Shown here: positions 1 to 5,790 of the stretch, piece by piece
Layout: every line of letters starts with the position of its first letter
Numbering within the stretch: position 1 is the first letter of the stretch
DNA from: a virus
Length of the DNA: 20,156 nucleotides
Virus record (IMG/VR): IMGVR_UViG_3300009172_000097
Span: 1-20,156 of that record
Strand: one strand, 5' to 3'
The notes under the pieces: model-generated
Seen by the model: the letters and a program-made list of their open reading frames with translations, nothing else
Told to the model about the DNA's origin: nothing
The model's database searches: none
Translations under genes and position numbers: made by a program

Positions 1-1180
1 ATATAGCAATAAAATTAATAACTTGGATAACAATCCTGATAATAACATCAACCTTATGGTATCAAATACTAATACATCTATTTCTAATAGAGAAATAATT
101 CAAGCTGATGCACTCTCAGTAGCAGTAAAACATAAAAGGTGTGGCTTAGGTATATCTATGGGTGTGGGTAAAACTAGAATAGCAATACAACATATACAGG
201 AACATTATAATTCTTTTATACAAGTCTTGATAGTGATACCAAAACATTCAGTAGCTCAATCATGGATAGATGAATTAGGTAAAATGAATTTAGAAAATTT
301 AGTTAATCATATAACTTTTACCACTTATCTCTCACTAAAAAAATACAATCCTAATGATTATGACATAGTATATTTAGATGAATGTCATTCACTTAAGTAT
401 TCTCATGAAGTATTTTTAGGTCCATATTCAGGCAAAATATTAGGTTTAACAGGTACACCACCAAAAAGTTTAAATTCTGAGAAGGGTATGATGGTAAATA
501 AATATTGCCCTATTAAGTATACTTTTACTGTAGATCAAGCAACAGACTCTAATATTTTAAATGATTACAAAATTGTTATACATGAGTTAGAATTGTCCAA
601 GCTACCTTCTCTAAAAAAGAAAAACAAAGCTGGTGGGTTTTGGTATACATCAGAAAAGAAAGACTATGACTATGTAACCAATAGATTAGCTCAAGCTAAT
701 ACTGATAAACAATTACAGTTTGGAAGAATTATGCGCATGAGAGCTTTAATGGATTATACAAGTAAAGAAAGTTATGTTAAAAGTATATTAAGCAATGTAA
801 GTACTAAATGTATTGTATTTGCTAATACTCAAAAACAAGCAGATGAAATATGTAAACATAGTTATCACTCTAAGAACTCTAAATCAGAAGAAAACCTTGA
901 GTTATTTTCTGATGGTAGAATAGATAAATTATCATGTGTTTTGCAATTATCAGAAGGTGTAACTATACCAAATCTTAAGGCAGGTATTATTATGCATGCA
1001 TATGGTAATGAAAAGAAAACTTCACAAAGAATAGGAAGATTGCTTAGATTAAATCCAACAGAAACAGCAACATGTCATATACTAATGTATAAAGGTACCC
1101 AAGATGAAAAATGGGTTAATTTAGCTATCTCAGGATTTGATCAATCAAAAATTACAGTTTATAATCCATTAAAAAGATAA
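1..1180 (+). CDS. Superfamily 2 DNA/RNA helicase, 5' end cut by window edge
   Basis: An ATP-dependent SF2 (DEAD/DEAH-like) helicase or translocase, in phages usually involved in remodelling branched DNA or R-loops (UvsW-like role inferred). The reading frame is open from base 2 to the stop at 1178-1180, so the true start probably lies outside the window; in-frame possibilities inside it are a TTG at 23 and an ATG at 56. Counted from 23 (385 codons), visible motifs are motif I (MGVGKT, about residue 46), motif II (DECH, about 119), motif III (LTGTPP, about 142), motif V (SEGVT, about 311) and motif VI (QRIGRLLR, about 336). Together they give both RecA-like lobes. No extra nuclease or zinc domain is seen. 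The stop overlaps the next start as TAATG. Family assignment is firm; exact substrate is not readable. Confidence 0.88.
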   Translation, partial: YSNKINNLDNNPDNNINLMVSNTNTSISNREIIQADALSVAVKHKRCGLGISMGVGKTRIAIQHIQEHYNSFIQVLIVIPKHSVAQSWIDELGKMNLENLVNHITFTTYLSLKKYNPNDYDIVYLDECHSLKYSHEVFLGPYSGKILGLTGTPPKSLNSEKGMMVNKYCPIKYTFTVDQATDSNILNDYKIVIHELELSKLPSLKKKNKAGGFWYTSEKKDYDYVTNRLAQANTDKQLQFGRIMRMRALMDYTSKESYVKSILSNVSTKCIVFANTQKQADEICKHSYHSKNSKSEENLELFSDGRIDKLSCVLQLSEGVTIPNLKAGIIMHAYGNEKKTSQRIGRLLRLNPTETATCHILMYKGTQDEKWVNLAISGFDQSKITVYNPLKR

Positions 1181-1332
1181 TGTGTAAGCCAATTATTAAA
1201 TGTAGCAGGTGTGAAAAAGTATTTTGTGGTGGATTTGACTACAGAATGCATTTTGATATACATATGGATGAATGGTATAAAACAGAAAATAAACAAGAAT
1301 ATATTAAAAAAACAACACAATGGGAAAAATGA
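1180..1332 (+). CDS. Small C2H2-type zinc-finger protein (50 aa)
   Basis: A short gene starting at the ATG that overlaps the helicase stop (TAATG). The 50-residue product carries Cys8, Cys11, His24 and His28, giving C-X2-C-X12-H-X3-H, the exact spacing of a classical C2H2 finger. Phe15 sits three residues after the second Cys, and an aromatic Tyr21 takes the usual Leu position two residues before the first His. The C-terminal 20 residues are charged and rich in Lys and Glu. A DNA- or RNA-binding role is inferred from the finger alone; single fingers can also mediate protein contacts. It ends in an ATGA overlap with the next gene, so it is probably translated by coupling. The partner and function are unknown. 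Confidence 0.72.
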   Translation: MCKPIIKCSRCEKVFCGGFDYRMHFDIHMDEWYKTENKQEYIKKTTQWEK

Positions 1333-1556
1333 AAGAGCTCTACATAGAGCACCAAGAAGAACAAGCATACAAAGGATCACATGATGCTATGATACATAGT
1401 TTGTCAAGAAAAACAATAGAAGAATATATAACAGAAGGTGATACACCTTGTCCTAATTGTAACGAACCTTCATTATTACGCAATGAAAACAATGCAAAAT
1501 GTTTAGAGTGTGCTCAAGAGTTCACTTATGTTGGTTCAGCTTTAAGATTCTTATGA
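1329..1556 (+). CDS. Small zinc-ribbon protein (75 aa)
   Basis: Hypothetical protein with a C-terminal zinc ribbon: a CPNC knuckle followed about 13 residues later by a CLEC knuckle, with short hydrophobic strands around them. The N-terminal half is charged and probably helical. I take the ATG at 1329, which forms an ATGA junction with the preceding stop, the commonest junction in this window; an in-frame ATG at 1320 would add three residues. Such ribbons occur in many small phage proteins that bind nucleic acid or transcription machinery, but nothing here fixes the role. Confidence 0.7.
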   Translation: MKELYIEHQEEQAYKGSHDAMIHSLSRKTIEEYITEGDTPCPNCNEPSLLRNENNAKCLECAQEFTYVGSALRFL

Positions 1557-1813
1557 GTAAGATATATAGAGAAGATATAGAATATTTAGGTTATGACGCA
1601 GAAGTAGAATATACTTTTGACCCGGGAGAACCTGAAGTACATACAGAAACTAATGGAGATCCTGGTACACCAGGAACTGGACCATCTGTAGATGTACATC
1701 GGATTTGGGTAGAATTAGAAAGCAATGAAGGATGTTCAGTAGTGGTAGACATATCTTCCGTCTTTTATGAATCATCTATTGAAGAACACATATTAGAAAA
1801 GTATCATGAATGA
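1553..1813 (+). CDS. Hypothetical acidic small protein (86 aa)
   Basis: Unrecognised acidic protein. The start chosen is the ATG at 1553, which makes an ATGA overlap with the zinc-ribbon gene; a longer frame from 1499 would overlap that gene by 58 nt and is less likely. The middle holds a Gly/Pro/Asp/Glu-rich loop (around residues 22-46, with DPGEPEV and GTPGTGP) between predicted beta strands (VEYTF before it, VHRIWVEL after it), suggesting a small beta protein with a flexible acidic loop. No catalytic motif is seen. It overlaps the next gene by 8 nt. Confidence 0.65.
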   Translation: MSKIYREDIEYLGYDAEVEYTFDPGEPEVHTETNGDPGTPGTGPSVDVHRIWVELESNEGCSVVVDISSVFYESSIEEHILEKYHE

Positions 1814-1949
1814 AAAAAGAATTAGATGCATAAGCACCAGAACATATATTTTTGTAGATGGTAAATGGATTAATGAAAGATCTAATGTAGAATTAGATCC
1901 TCATGATCCAGATTACTGTGTAGTATGGGATATAAAAAAAAAATCATAA
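1806..1949 (+). CDS. Hypothetical small protein (47 aa)
   Basis: Starts at an ATG overlapping the previous stop by 8 nt and runs 47 codons to TAA. The product begins MNEKRIRCIS and contains a YIFVDGKWI stretch that looks like a beta hairpin, then an acidic segment and a Lys-rich tail. Codon use matches its neighbours and it fills the space between two other genes exactly, which supports a real gene. No family recognised. Confidence 0.55.
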   Translation: MNEKRIRCISTRTYIFVDGKWINERSNVELDPHDPDYCVVWDIKKKS

Positions 1950-1962
1950 TAAAAATAGAAAA

Positions 1963-2106
1963 ATGAGTAGAACAAAAAGAAAACCATACACTGGAGCTAA
2001 AGCGGTAGATAAGTCTTGCAGAGGTAAACGTGGAACTTGTCCTACTTGCAGTGAAAATAGACAATATAAAAACACTAAACGAGAAGTAAAAACGGAACTT
2101 AAATAA
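1963..2106 (+). CDS. Small basic Cys-containing protein (47 aa)
   Basis: A 47-residue basic protein starting MSRTKRKPYT and containing one Cys followed by a CPTC pair (a C-X6-C-X2-C pattern near residues 19-29) and an NR motif. The arrangement of Arg/Lys-Pro-Tyr, then Ser-Cys-Arg, then Cys-Pro-X-Cys, then Asn-Arg resembles, from memory, a small conserved protein seen in many Bacteroidota phages with no known function. Strong positive charge and the Cys cluster suggest nucleic acid or metal binding, an inference. An A-rich tract precedes the ATG. Confidence 0.6.
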   Translation: MSRTKRKPYTGAKAVDKSCRGKRGTCPTCSENRQYKNTKREVKTELK

Positions 2107-2111
2107 AGGTT

Positions 2112-2369
2112 ATGACAGCAAAAGAAAAAGCAGCAGAATTATATGATGTATTTAATAGTATTACACCATTAGATGCAAGATTTACAGATACAGTTGAAGA
2201 TGCAAATAGAAAATGTTTAGCAGATATAAAATTAACTAAACAATGTGCATTGATTTGTGTAGATAAAATATTAGAATTTGCATACGATATAGAATGGGAA
2301 AAGAAAGAAGAGGCTATATCTAAATTAAAGTTTCTTAAAGAAGTTAAACAAGAGATAAATAAATTATGA
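2112..2369 (+). CDS. Small conserved phage protein, paralog family copy 1 (85 aa)
   Basis: First of three paralogs in the window (the others start at 5130 and 5357). All begin MT(A/P)K(E/Q)KA, carry a central KQCALICVD-type helix (KGALICVE in the third) and end EVKQE(I/L)NKL. The variable part lies between the first helix and the central motif. The product is probably an all-alpha protein. Small proteins with this beginning and ending are, from memory, common in Bacteroidota phages and have no assigned role. Its stop overlaps the next start as ATGA, and its last codons (AAT AAA TTA) form the A/T-rich initiation region of that gene. Confidence 0.75.
   Translation: MTAKEKAAELYDVFNSITPLDARFTDTVEDANRKCLADIKLTKQCALICVDKILEFAYDIEWEKKEEAISKLKFLKEVKQEINKL
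2237..2264 (+). repeat. Dispersed repeat in paralog copy 1
   Basis: A 28-nt block matching 5231-5258 with a single mismatch (G versus A at the position after GTGCATT); 5504-5523 shares its core. It encodes the central Cys-Ala-Leu-Ile-Cys helix of the paralog family. Confidence 0.75.
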
Positions 2370-2482
2370 AAAACAAACAAAAAACATTAGTAATATTAAA
2401 ATTTATTTGTATAGGTTTTATCGCATTTTGTGGTATTGCAGTTTTAATAGACATTATTAGAAACGGTTCTAATATGTTATAA
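2366..2482 (+). CDS. Single-pass membrane peptide (38 aa)
   Basis: Starts at an ATGA overlap with the preceding paralog gene and encodes 38 residues: a Lys-rich N-terminus (MKNKQK), one hydrophobic helix from about residue 7 to 30, and a short polar tail. By the positive-inside rule the N-terminus would face the cytoplasm. There is no signal-peptidase site and no lipobox. Small inner-membrane peptides of phages have varied roles, including superinfection exclusion and lysis control; nothing here allows a choice. Too short for most gene finders but well framed by its neighbours. Confidence 0.55.
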   Translation: MKNKQKTLVILKFICIGFIAFCGIAVLIDIIRNGSNML

Positions 2483-2492
2483 ATTAAATAAT

Positions 2493-2876
2493 ATGAAAGA
2501 TAACTTATACATAAAAGCAACAGTAAAAGATGGGCAATTACATTTTCCCATTAAAGCAGTGGGTACTAAATATAGAAAATTCTTTGAACAGTTACCTGAT
2601 GATTCTAGATTAGAAATATTTATTGGTGTAGGTGGTGATAAAGGTAGTAATCCACAATTAGCACGTATACATGCAATGATTAGAGAAATAGCACAAGAAA
2701 TTGGCTATACTTTTGCAGAAGCCAAAATTGAAGTGAAAAGAGCCGCTGGATTATGTTTTGTAAGAGATAAACAAGAGTATTGCAAGTCTTTTGCAGATTG
2801 TGATAAAGATGAATTAAATTTAACTATACAAGCATGTGTTGAGATAGGAGACTTTAATGGTATGCAGTTAAGATGA
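2493..2876 (+). CDS. Hypothetical protein, NinB-like fold possible (127 aa)
   Basis: Begins with beta-strand-like sequence, then a helix from about residue 53 (SNPQLARIHAMIREIAQEIG) followed by GYTF, a second helix with a Cys, and a C-terminal KSFADCDKDEL...QACVEIGDF section. The order of strand, then Asn-X(6)-His-X-Met helix, then Gly-Tyr loop recalls NinB-type recombination proteins and related phage families that bind ssDNA, but this rests on pattern memory and is weak. Its 3' end overlaps the convergent minus-strand gene by 9 nt. An A/T-rich tract precedes the ATG. Confidence 0.6.
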   Translation: MKDNLYIKATVKDGQLHFPIKAVGTKYRKFFEQLPDDSRLEIFIGVGGDKGSNPQLARIHAMIREIAQEIGYTFAEAKIEVKRAAGLCFVRDKQEYCKSFADCDKDELNLTIQACVEIGDFNGMQLR

Positions 2877-3368
2877 TTTATCATCTTTTACTACTTTCAT
2901 TATTGGCTCCACTTCTTTAAGTACTTCTTTTAAATTACTAAATTTATCACCTAATTCAGTTAATTGATTAACAAGATCACCATTCATAACACCGTTTTTT
3001 ATAGAATTTTTTGCAGATTCAAATAAGTCATTATCAACTTCAATTTCTTTTTTAATTGTGATACCTTGACGTTCTGCTTCAAACTTTAAATAATTAACTA
3101 AACCAAATAGAACATATAAATTTTGTTCATATGAATCTAATTCAATAGCAGGAAGTGGATTACCAGATTTTGGATCATATGCCATGATAGTTTCAAACTT
3201 TTTCATAGCACCTGGAATCTTTAACTTATCTTCTTCAGTTGCATTAAGCATAAACACTGAAGTTATATTTTGTAAACCAATAATAAAAGATGGATTAATT
3301 TCTATACCTGTGATATTTTTTGTGTAATCATAAGTTGTAAGTTCCCTTACTGTTGAATTTTCTGACAT
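2868..3368 (-). CDS. Hypothetical protein, the only minus-strand gene (166 aa)
   Basis: A 166-residue acidic, mostly helical protein beginning MSENSTVREL. The C-terminal 60 residues look like an amphipathic helix or coiled coil rich in Leu, Glu and Lys, ending in VKDDKSS. No catalytic motif or family recognised. It is the sole gene on this strand. Support for reality: its start sits 36 bases from the divergent glycosylase gene, a TATATTTG box lies 20 nt upstream on its own strand, codon use is like its neighbours, and its stop coincides with a hairpin shared with the convergent gene. Opposite orientation suggests separate timing of expression, which is inference. Confidence 0.72.
   Translation of the reverse strand: MSENSTVRELTTYDYTKNITGIEINPSFIIGLQNITSVFMLNATEEDKLKIPGAMKKFETIMAYDPKSGNPLPAIELDSYEQNLYVLFGLVNYLKFEAERQGITIKKEIEVDNDLFESAKNSIKNGVMNGDLVNQLTELGDKFSNLKEVLKEVEPIMKVVKDDKSS
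2870..2887. terminator. Possible bidirectional hairpin at convergent gene ends
   Basis: A perfect inverted repeat (AAGATGA, TTTA loop, TCATCTT, with one more potential T-A pair) lies over the last codons of both convergent genes. On the plus strand it is followed by a short T run. The stem is AT-rich and the T run short, so termination would be weak; its position at the meeting point of two genes is the main support. Confidence 0.35.
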
Positions 3369-3387
3369 AATAAAAAGTTTTAATAAA

Positions 3388-3395
3388 CAAATATA
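3388..3395 (-). promoter_or_regulatory. Possible Bacteroidota -7 box for minus-strand gene
   Basis: Read on the minus strand this is TATATTTG, a full match to the Bacteroidota TAnnTTTG element, 20 nt before the start of the minus-strand gene in the 36-base divergent gap. No TTG is found at the usual spacing upstream, so the call is weak. Confidence 0.35.
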
Positions 3396-3404
3396 GTAAA
3401 ATAA

Positions 3405-4091
3405 ATGGAAATAGATATAAATATACTAAGAGATAATTTAAATAATAAATTAAAAGACAGCGGTTGGGACCGGATGCTTTCACCGTATGTTAATGGTTTA
3501 AGTTTTGATCATATAATAAATACATTAGTTCAAAATGTTGAGAACGGTAAACGTTTTACTCCTAAATTCAAAGATGTATTTAATGGATTTTATGAATGTC
3601 CATACAAAGATCTTAAAGTTGTGATAGTAGGTCAAGACCCATACCCTCAATTAGGTGTGGCTGACGGTATAGCATTTAGCTGTAGCAGAAAAGGTAAAAC
3701 AGAAAAGTCATTACAATATATATTCAAAGCACTTTACGGAGAGTATGAAGGTTATAATAATGATTTAAGACGTTGGTCTAATCAAGGTGTTTTACTAATT
3801 AATACTGCATTTACAGTAGAGATTAATAAAATTGGTTCACACTATGGTATATGGAAAAGCTTTACAGAACACATCTTTGATAATATTAATAAACACAATC
3901 CAAATACAATATTTATATTAATGGGTAAAAAAGCAGAAGAATGGATAACATCAATACCTACTGCTAAAATTCTTAAATGTTCTCACCCAGCATCAGCTGC
4001 ATATAGAGGTGGGGAATGGGATTGTAATGATGTCTTTAATAAAGCAAATGAAATATTAAATAAGCAAGATAAAACTTGTATAAACTGGTAA
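3405..4091 (+). CDS. ung: Uracil-DNA glycosylase, family 1
   Basis: Removes uracil from DNA, leaving an abasic site for repair. The 228-residue product matches the usual size of family 1 enzymes. Visible motifs: the water-activating loop GQDPYP at residues 76-81 with catalytic Asp78, ADGIAFS just after it, LINTAF with Asn133 for uracil recognition, and the HPAS loop with His194 near the C-terminus, which intercalates at the lesion. All key residues are kept, so it should be active. The start is preceded by an A-rich tract with no Shine-Dalgarno sequence. It lies in a 36-base divergent gap with the minus-strand gene. In a phage it would guard against deaminated cytosine or host-derived dUTP incorporation; which one is not shown. 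Confidence 0.95.
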   Translation: MEIDINILRDNLNNKLKDSGWDRMLSPYVNGLSFDHIINTLVQNVENGKRFTPKFKDVFNGFYECPYKDLKVVIVGQDPYPQLGVADGIAFSCSRKGKTEKSLQYIFKALYGEYEGYNNDLRRWSNQGVLLINTAFTVEINKIGSHYGIWKSFTEHIFDNINKHNPNTIFILMGKKAEEWITSIPTAKILKCSHPASAAYRGGEWDCNDVFNKANEILNKQDKTCINW

Positions 4092-4106
4092 TAATGGTTA
4101 TATTTG
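4076..4106 (+). promoter_or_regulatory. Bacteroidota-type promoter (TTG-N20-TATATTTG)
   Basis: TTG at 4076-4078 and TATATTTG at 4099-4106, separated by 20 nt, fit the Bacteroidota -33/-7 pattern. The predicted transcript would start about 4111-4114, giving a leader near 15 nt for the gene at 4128. The -7 box lies in a small inverted repeat (GGTTA, TATTTG, TAACC; 4096-4111) that could be an operator. The same spacing occurs at 8892-8922. Confidence 0.5.
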
Positions 4107-4127
4107 TAACCCTGTAATTTTAATTAA

Positions 4128-4655
4128 ATGATTGAAAATCAAAAGATTAGACAAGAACGTGAGATAAAAGCTTTTAGGCTTAAATTTTTAAAAGAACATG
4201 ATGTTAAACTTTTTATTATAGTTCCAAAATTAAATATAGATCATATTTGTACATTAGAAATATATAAAAAAATTACTTTAGAATGTATAAAAGAAGATCA
4301 TCCAAAATATAAAAAATATACATTTAAAACAAAATCTAAAGAGCGTGATTTTATTACTTATATACAAGTAATGAGTTTTTTAGCTAGTAATGATGGATAT
4401 TCTTTAACTGTTATTGGAAAATCAATATTTAGAAATCATGCTACTATTATTAATTCTCGTAAGATTATTAGTAATGGTATAGAAACCAGAGAACCTAGCA
4501 TTAATAGAATAATTACAAAAATACAAACTAAAATAGAAGATTATGTGGGAATTATTCCAGAAGATGTTAAAAGCAAACCTATCACCAAACCAGTGCTTGA
4601 TCCTATTTGGCATGAAGCAAAAGATCTCATTACCGGATGCAATAACCGCAGATAG
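4128..4655 (+). CDS. DnaA domain IV-like DNA-binding protein (175 aa)
   Basis: The region from about residue 65 to 115 resembles the C-terminal DNA-binding domain of bacterial DnaA: a basic helix (KTKSKERDFITYIQ), a GYSLTVIGKSIF segment, and the signature-like RNHATIINSRKI at residues 102-113, to be compared with the DHTTV...RKI signature that reads the DnaA box. There is no AAA+ ATPase part, so this is a stand-alone domain IV with a different N-terminus. Such proteins could bind DnaA-box-like sites in the phage origin or block host initiation; either is inference. A promoter lies just upstream. The last 113 nt overlap the next gene in another frame. Confidence 0.65.
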   Translation: MIENQKIRQEREIKAFRLKFLKEHDVKLFIIVPKLNIDHICTLEIYKKITLECIKEDHPKYKKYTFKTKSKERDFITYIQVMSFLASNDGYSLTVIGKSIFRNHATIINSRKIISNGIETREPSINRIITKIQTKIEDYVGIIPEDVKSKPITKPVLDPIWHEAKDLITGCNNRR

Positions 4656-5133
4656 AGACATACTAGTTATTAAAGGTTTTATAGAATTAAAAGATCATCA
4701 GTATGTAATGACAGCACAAGCAAAAGTATTTTGTGCTACTCTAGATAGTTACTTTATTAAAGCTAAAAAGAAAACTGACATCCAACTTATGGGTAAAGAT
4801 TTTGTAGAAAAAATAAATAGTTATAGAGAAATATTTCCTCCAAGAAAACTACCTAGTGGTAATCCTGCAAGAAATAATGTTAAAGCTCTTGGAGAATCAT
4901 TTAGATGGTTTTTTGAAACCTATGATCATACATGGGAAGAGGTAGAAAAAGCTACAAGTATGTATGTTAATGAGTATAGAGATGCTGATTACTTATATAT
5001 GCAAACCAGTCAATATTTTATATGTAAACAAGATAAGCATAAAGTCAAACACTCTAGACTAGCTGATTATTGTGATATGATTGTTGATGGAGTTAGTACA
5101 GAAGATGAACACTTTAAAGAAAATGTAGTATGA
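4543..5133 (+). CDS. Winged-helix-like protein overlapping the previous gene (196 aa)
   Basis: The N-terminal 60 residues look like a winged helix: a first helix (LSPNQCLILFGM), a middle helix, then a wing (LVIKGFIELKDHQYVMTAQAK). The remainder is helical with many aromatic residues (SFRWFFETYDHTWEEVE), unrecognised. The start is ATG 4543 or ATG 4564; both lie inside the upstream gene, giving a 113- or 92-nt out-of-frame overlap. The wing and helix continue across the end of that gene without a break, so the overlapped part is needed for the fold. The alternative is a +1 frameshift joining the two frames. It ends with an ATGA overlap with the next gene. DNA binding is likely, the target unknown. 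Confidence 0.68.
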   Translation: MWELFQKMLKANLSPNQCLILFGMKQKISLPDAITADRDILVIKGFIELKDHQYVMTAQAKVFCATLDSYFIKAKKKTDIQLMGKDFVEKINSYREIFPPRKLPSGNPARNNVKALGESFRWFFETYDHTWEEVEKATSMYVNEYRDADYLYMQTSQYFICKQDKHKVKHSRLADYCDMIVDGVSTEDEHFKENVV

Positions 5134-5357
5134 CACCAAAAGAAAAAGCAAAGGAGTTAGTAGATAAGTTTACACTTTATTTAGGTACTGATGTTAACGG
5201 TGACGAATGTTATGTAGATGTAATAGAAGCTAAACAATGTGCATTAATTTGTGTAGATGAGAAGATTGAAACATTATTGCCTTATGCCGGGTTATTAGAT
5301 ATTAAAAAAACAATTGATGAATTAGAAGAAGTTAAACAAGAATTAAATAAACTATAA
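5130..5357 (+). CDS. Small conserved phage protein, paralog copy 2 (75 aa)
   Basis: Second copy of the family first seen at 2112. It begins MTPKEKAKEL, has KQCALICVDEKI in the middle and ends EVKQELNKL. It is shorter than copy 1 between the first helix and the central motif. The start overlaps the winged-helix gene as ATGA and the stop overlaps copy 3 as TAATG, so copies 2 and 3 form a tandem pair. Function unknown; the fixed ends and variable middle suggest a shared helical scaffold. Confidence 0.75.
   Translation: MTPKEKAKELVDKFTLYLGTDVNGDECYVDVIEAKQCALICVDEKIETLLPYAGLLDIKKTIDELEEVKQELNKL
5231..5258 (+). repeat. Dispersed repeat in paralog copy 2
   Basis: Matches 2237-2264 over 28 nt with one difference; encodes the central helix of the family. 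Confidence 0.75.
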
Positions 5358-5617
5358 TGACACCAAAACAAAAAGCAATAGAGTTGTTAGGTAATTTTGA
5401 TAACATTAATTTAATAGCAACAAGAAATACCAAAGGGAATTTAGTTTCTCCTTACAAAAGTAAATACCTTGAAAATGAATGTTGTGTGCATAATTCAAAA
5501 AAAGGTGCATTAATTTGTGTAGAGGAATTAATTAAACTTTACGAATTTGAAAACCCAAACAGAGGGTTTAAAATAAGCTATTGGGATGAAGTTAAACAAG
5601 AAATAAATAAATTATGA
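5357..5617 (+). CDS. Small conserved phage protein, paralog copy 3 (86 aa)
   Basis: Third member of the family. It begins MTPKQKAIEL, holds KKGALICVEELI in the centre and ends EVKQEINKL. Compared with copy 2 it has a longer, more divergent insert (about residues 20-48) and lacks the first Cys of the central motif. It starts at a TAATG junction with copy 2 and ends in an ATGA junction with the next gene, where its last codons again supply the A/T-rich initiation tract. Function unknown. Confidence 0.75.
   Translation: MTPKQKAIELLGNFDNINLIATRNTKGNLVSPYKSKYLENECCVHNSKKGALICVEELIKLYEFENPNRGFKISYWDEVKQEINKL
5504..5523 (+). repeat. Dispersed repeat core in paralog copy 3
   Basis: The core GTGCATTAATTTGTGTAGA is shared with 5231-5258, with one mismatch to 2237-2264. 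All three genes also share an identical 14-nt block near their 3' ends (2340-2353, 5328-5341, 5588-5601). Confidence 0.7.
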
Positions 5618-5790
5618 AGACAGCTCGTTTTTTAATTAAGAAAGAAATAAAAGAAGTATTAAATAAATTAAACCTTGTACGTGAAGATTTTCAAATGCTA
5701 AGAGATGGGAAATGGGTTCCAGATAAACAGTCATGTAATGACAGCATTGATAATATAGAAAGTATTATAAACATAATAGATGATGAGTAA
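5614..5790 (+). CDS. Hypothetical small helical protein (58 aa)
   Basis: Begins MKTARFLIKK at an ATGA overlap with paralog copy 3 and ends in a run of Ile/Asp/Asn. It looks like two helices separated by a DGKWVPDKQ turn. No family recognised. It overlaps the next gene by 11 nt (or 8 if the second ATG there is used). Position in the coupled chain and codon use support a real gene. Confidence 0.6.
   Translation: MKTARFLIKKEIKEVLNKLNLVREDFQMLRDGKWVPDKQSCNDSIDNIESIINIIDDE

Noticed and set aside
1159-1380. Minus-strand open frame of 73 codons
   Set aside because: Lies opposite the zinc-finger and zinc-ribbon genes, whose Cys/His patterns and coupled junctions are better supported; its product is a Cys/Phe-rich shadow.
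1499-1552. Longer start for the 1553 gene
   Set aside because: Would overlap the zinc-ribbon gene by 58 nt without adding a recognisable segment; ATG 1553 gives the usual ATGA junction.
1847-1854. TATTTTTG, a match to the -7 box
   Set aside because: Inside a small gene, with no TTG at 20 nt upstream; such boxes are expected by chance about once per 1-2 kb in this AT-rich DNA.
2099-2380. Minus-strand open frame of 93 codons
   Set aside because: Opposite paralog copy 1, which has two related copies in the window; the frame is a mirror of that gene.
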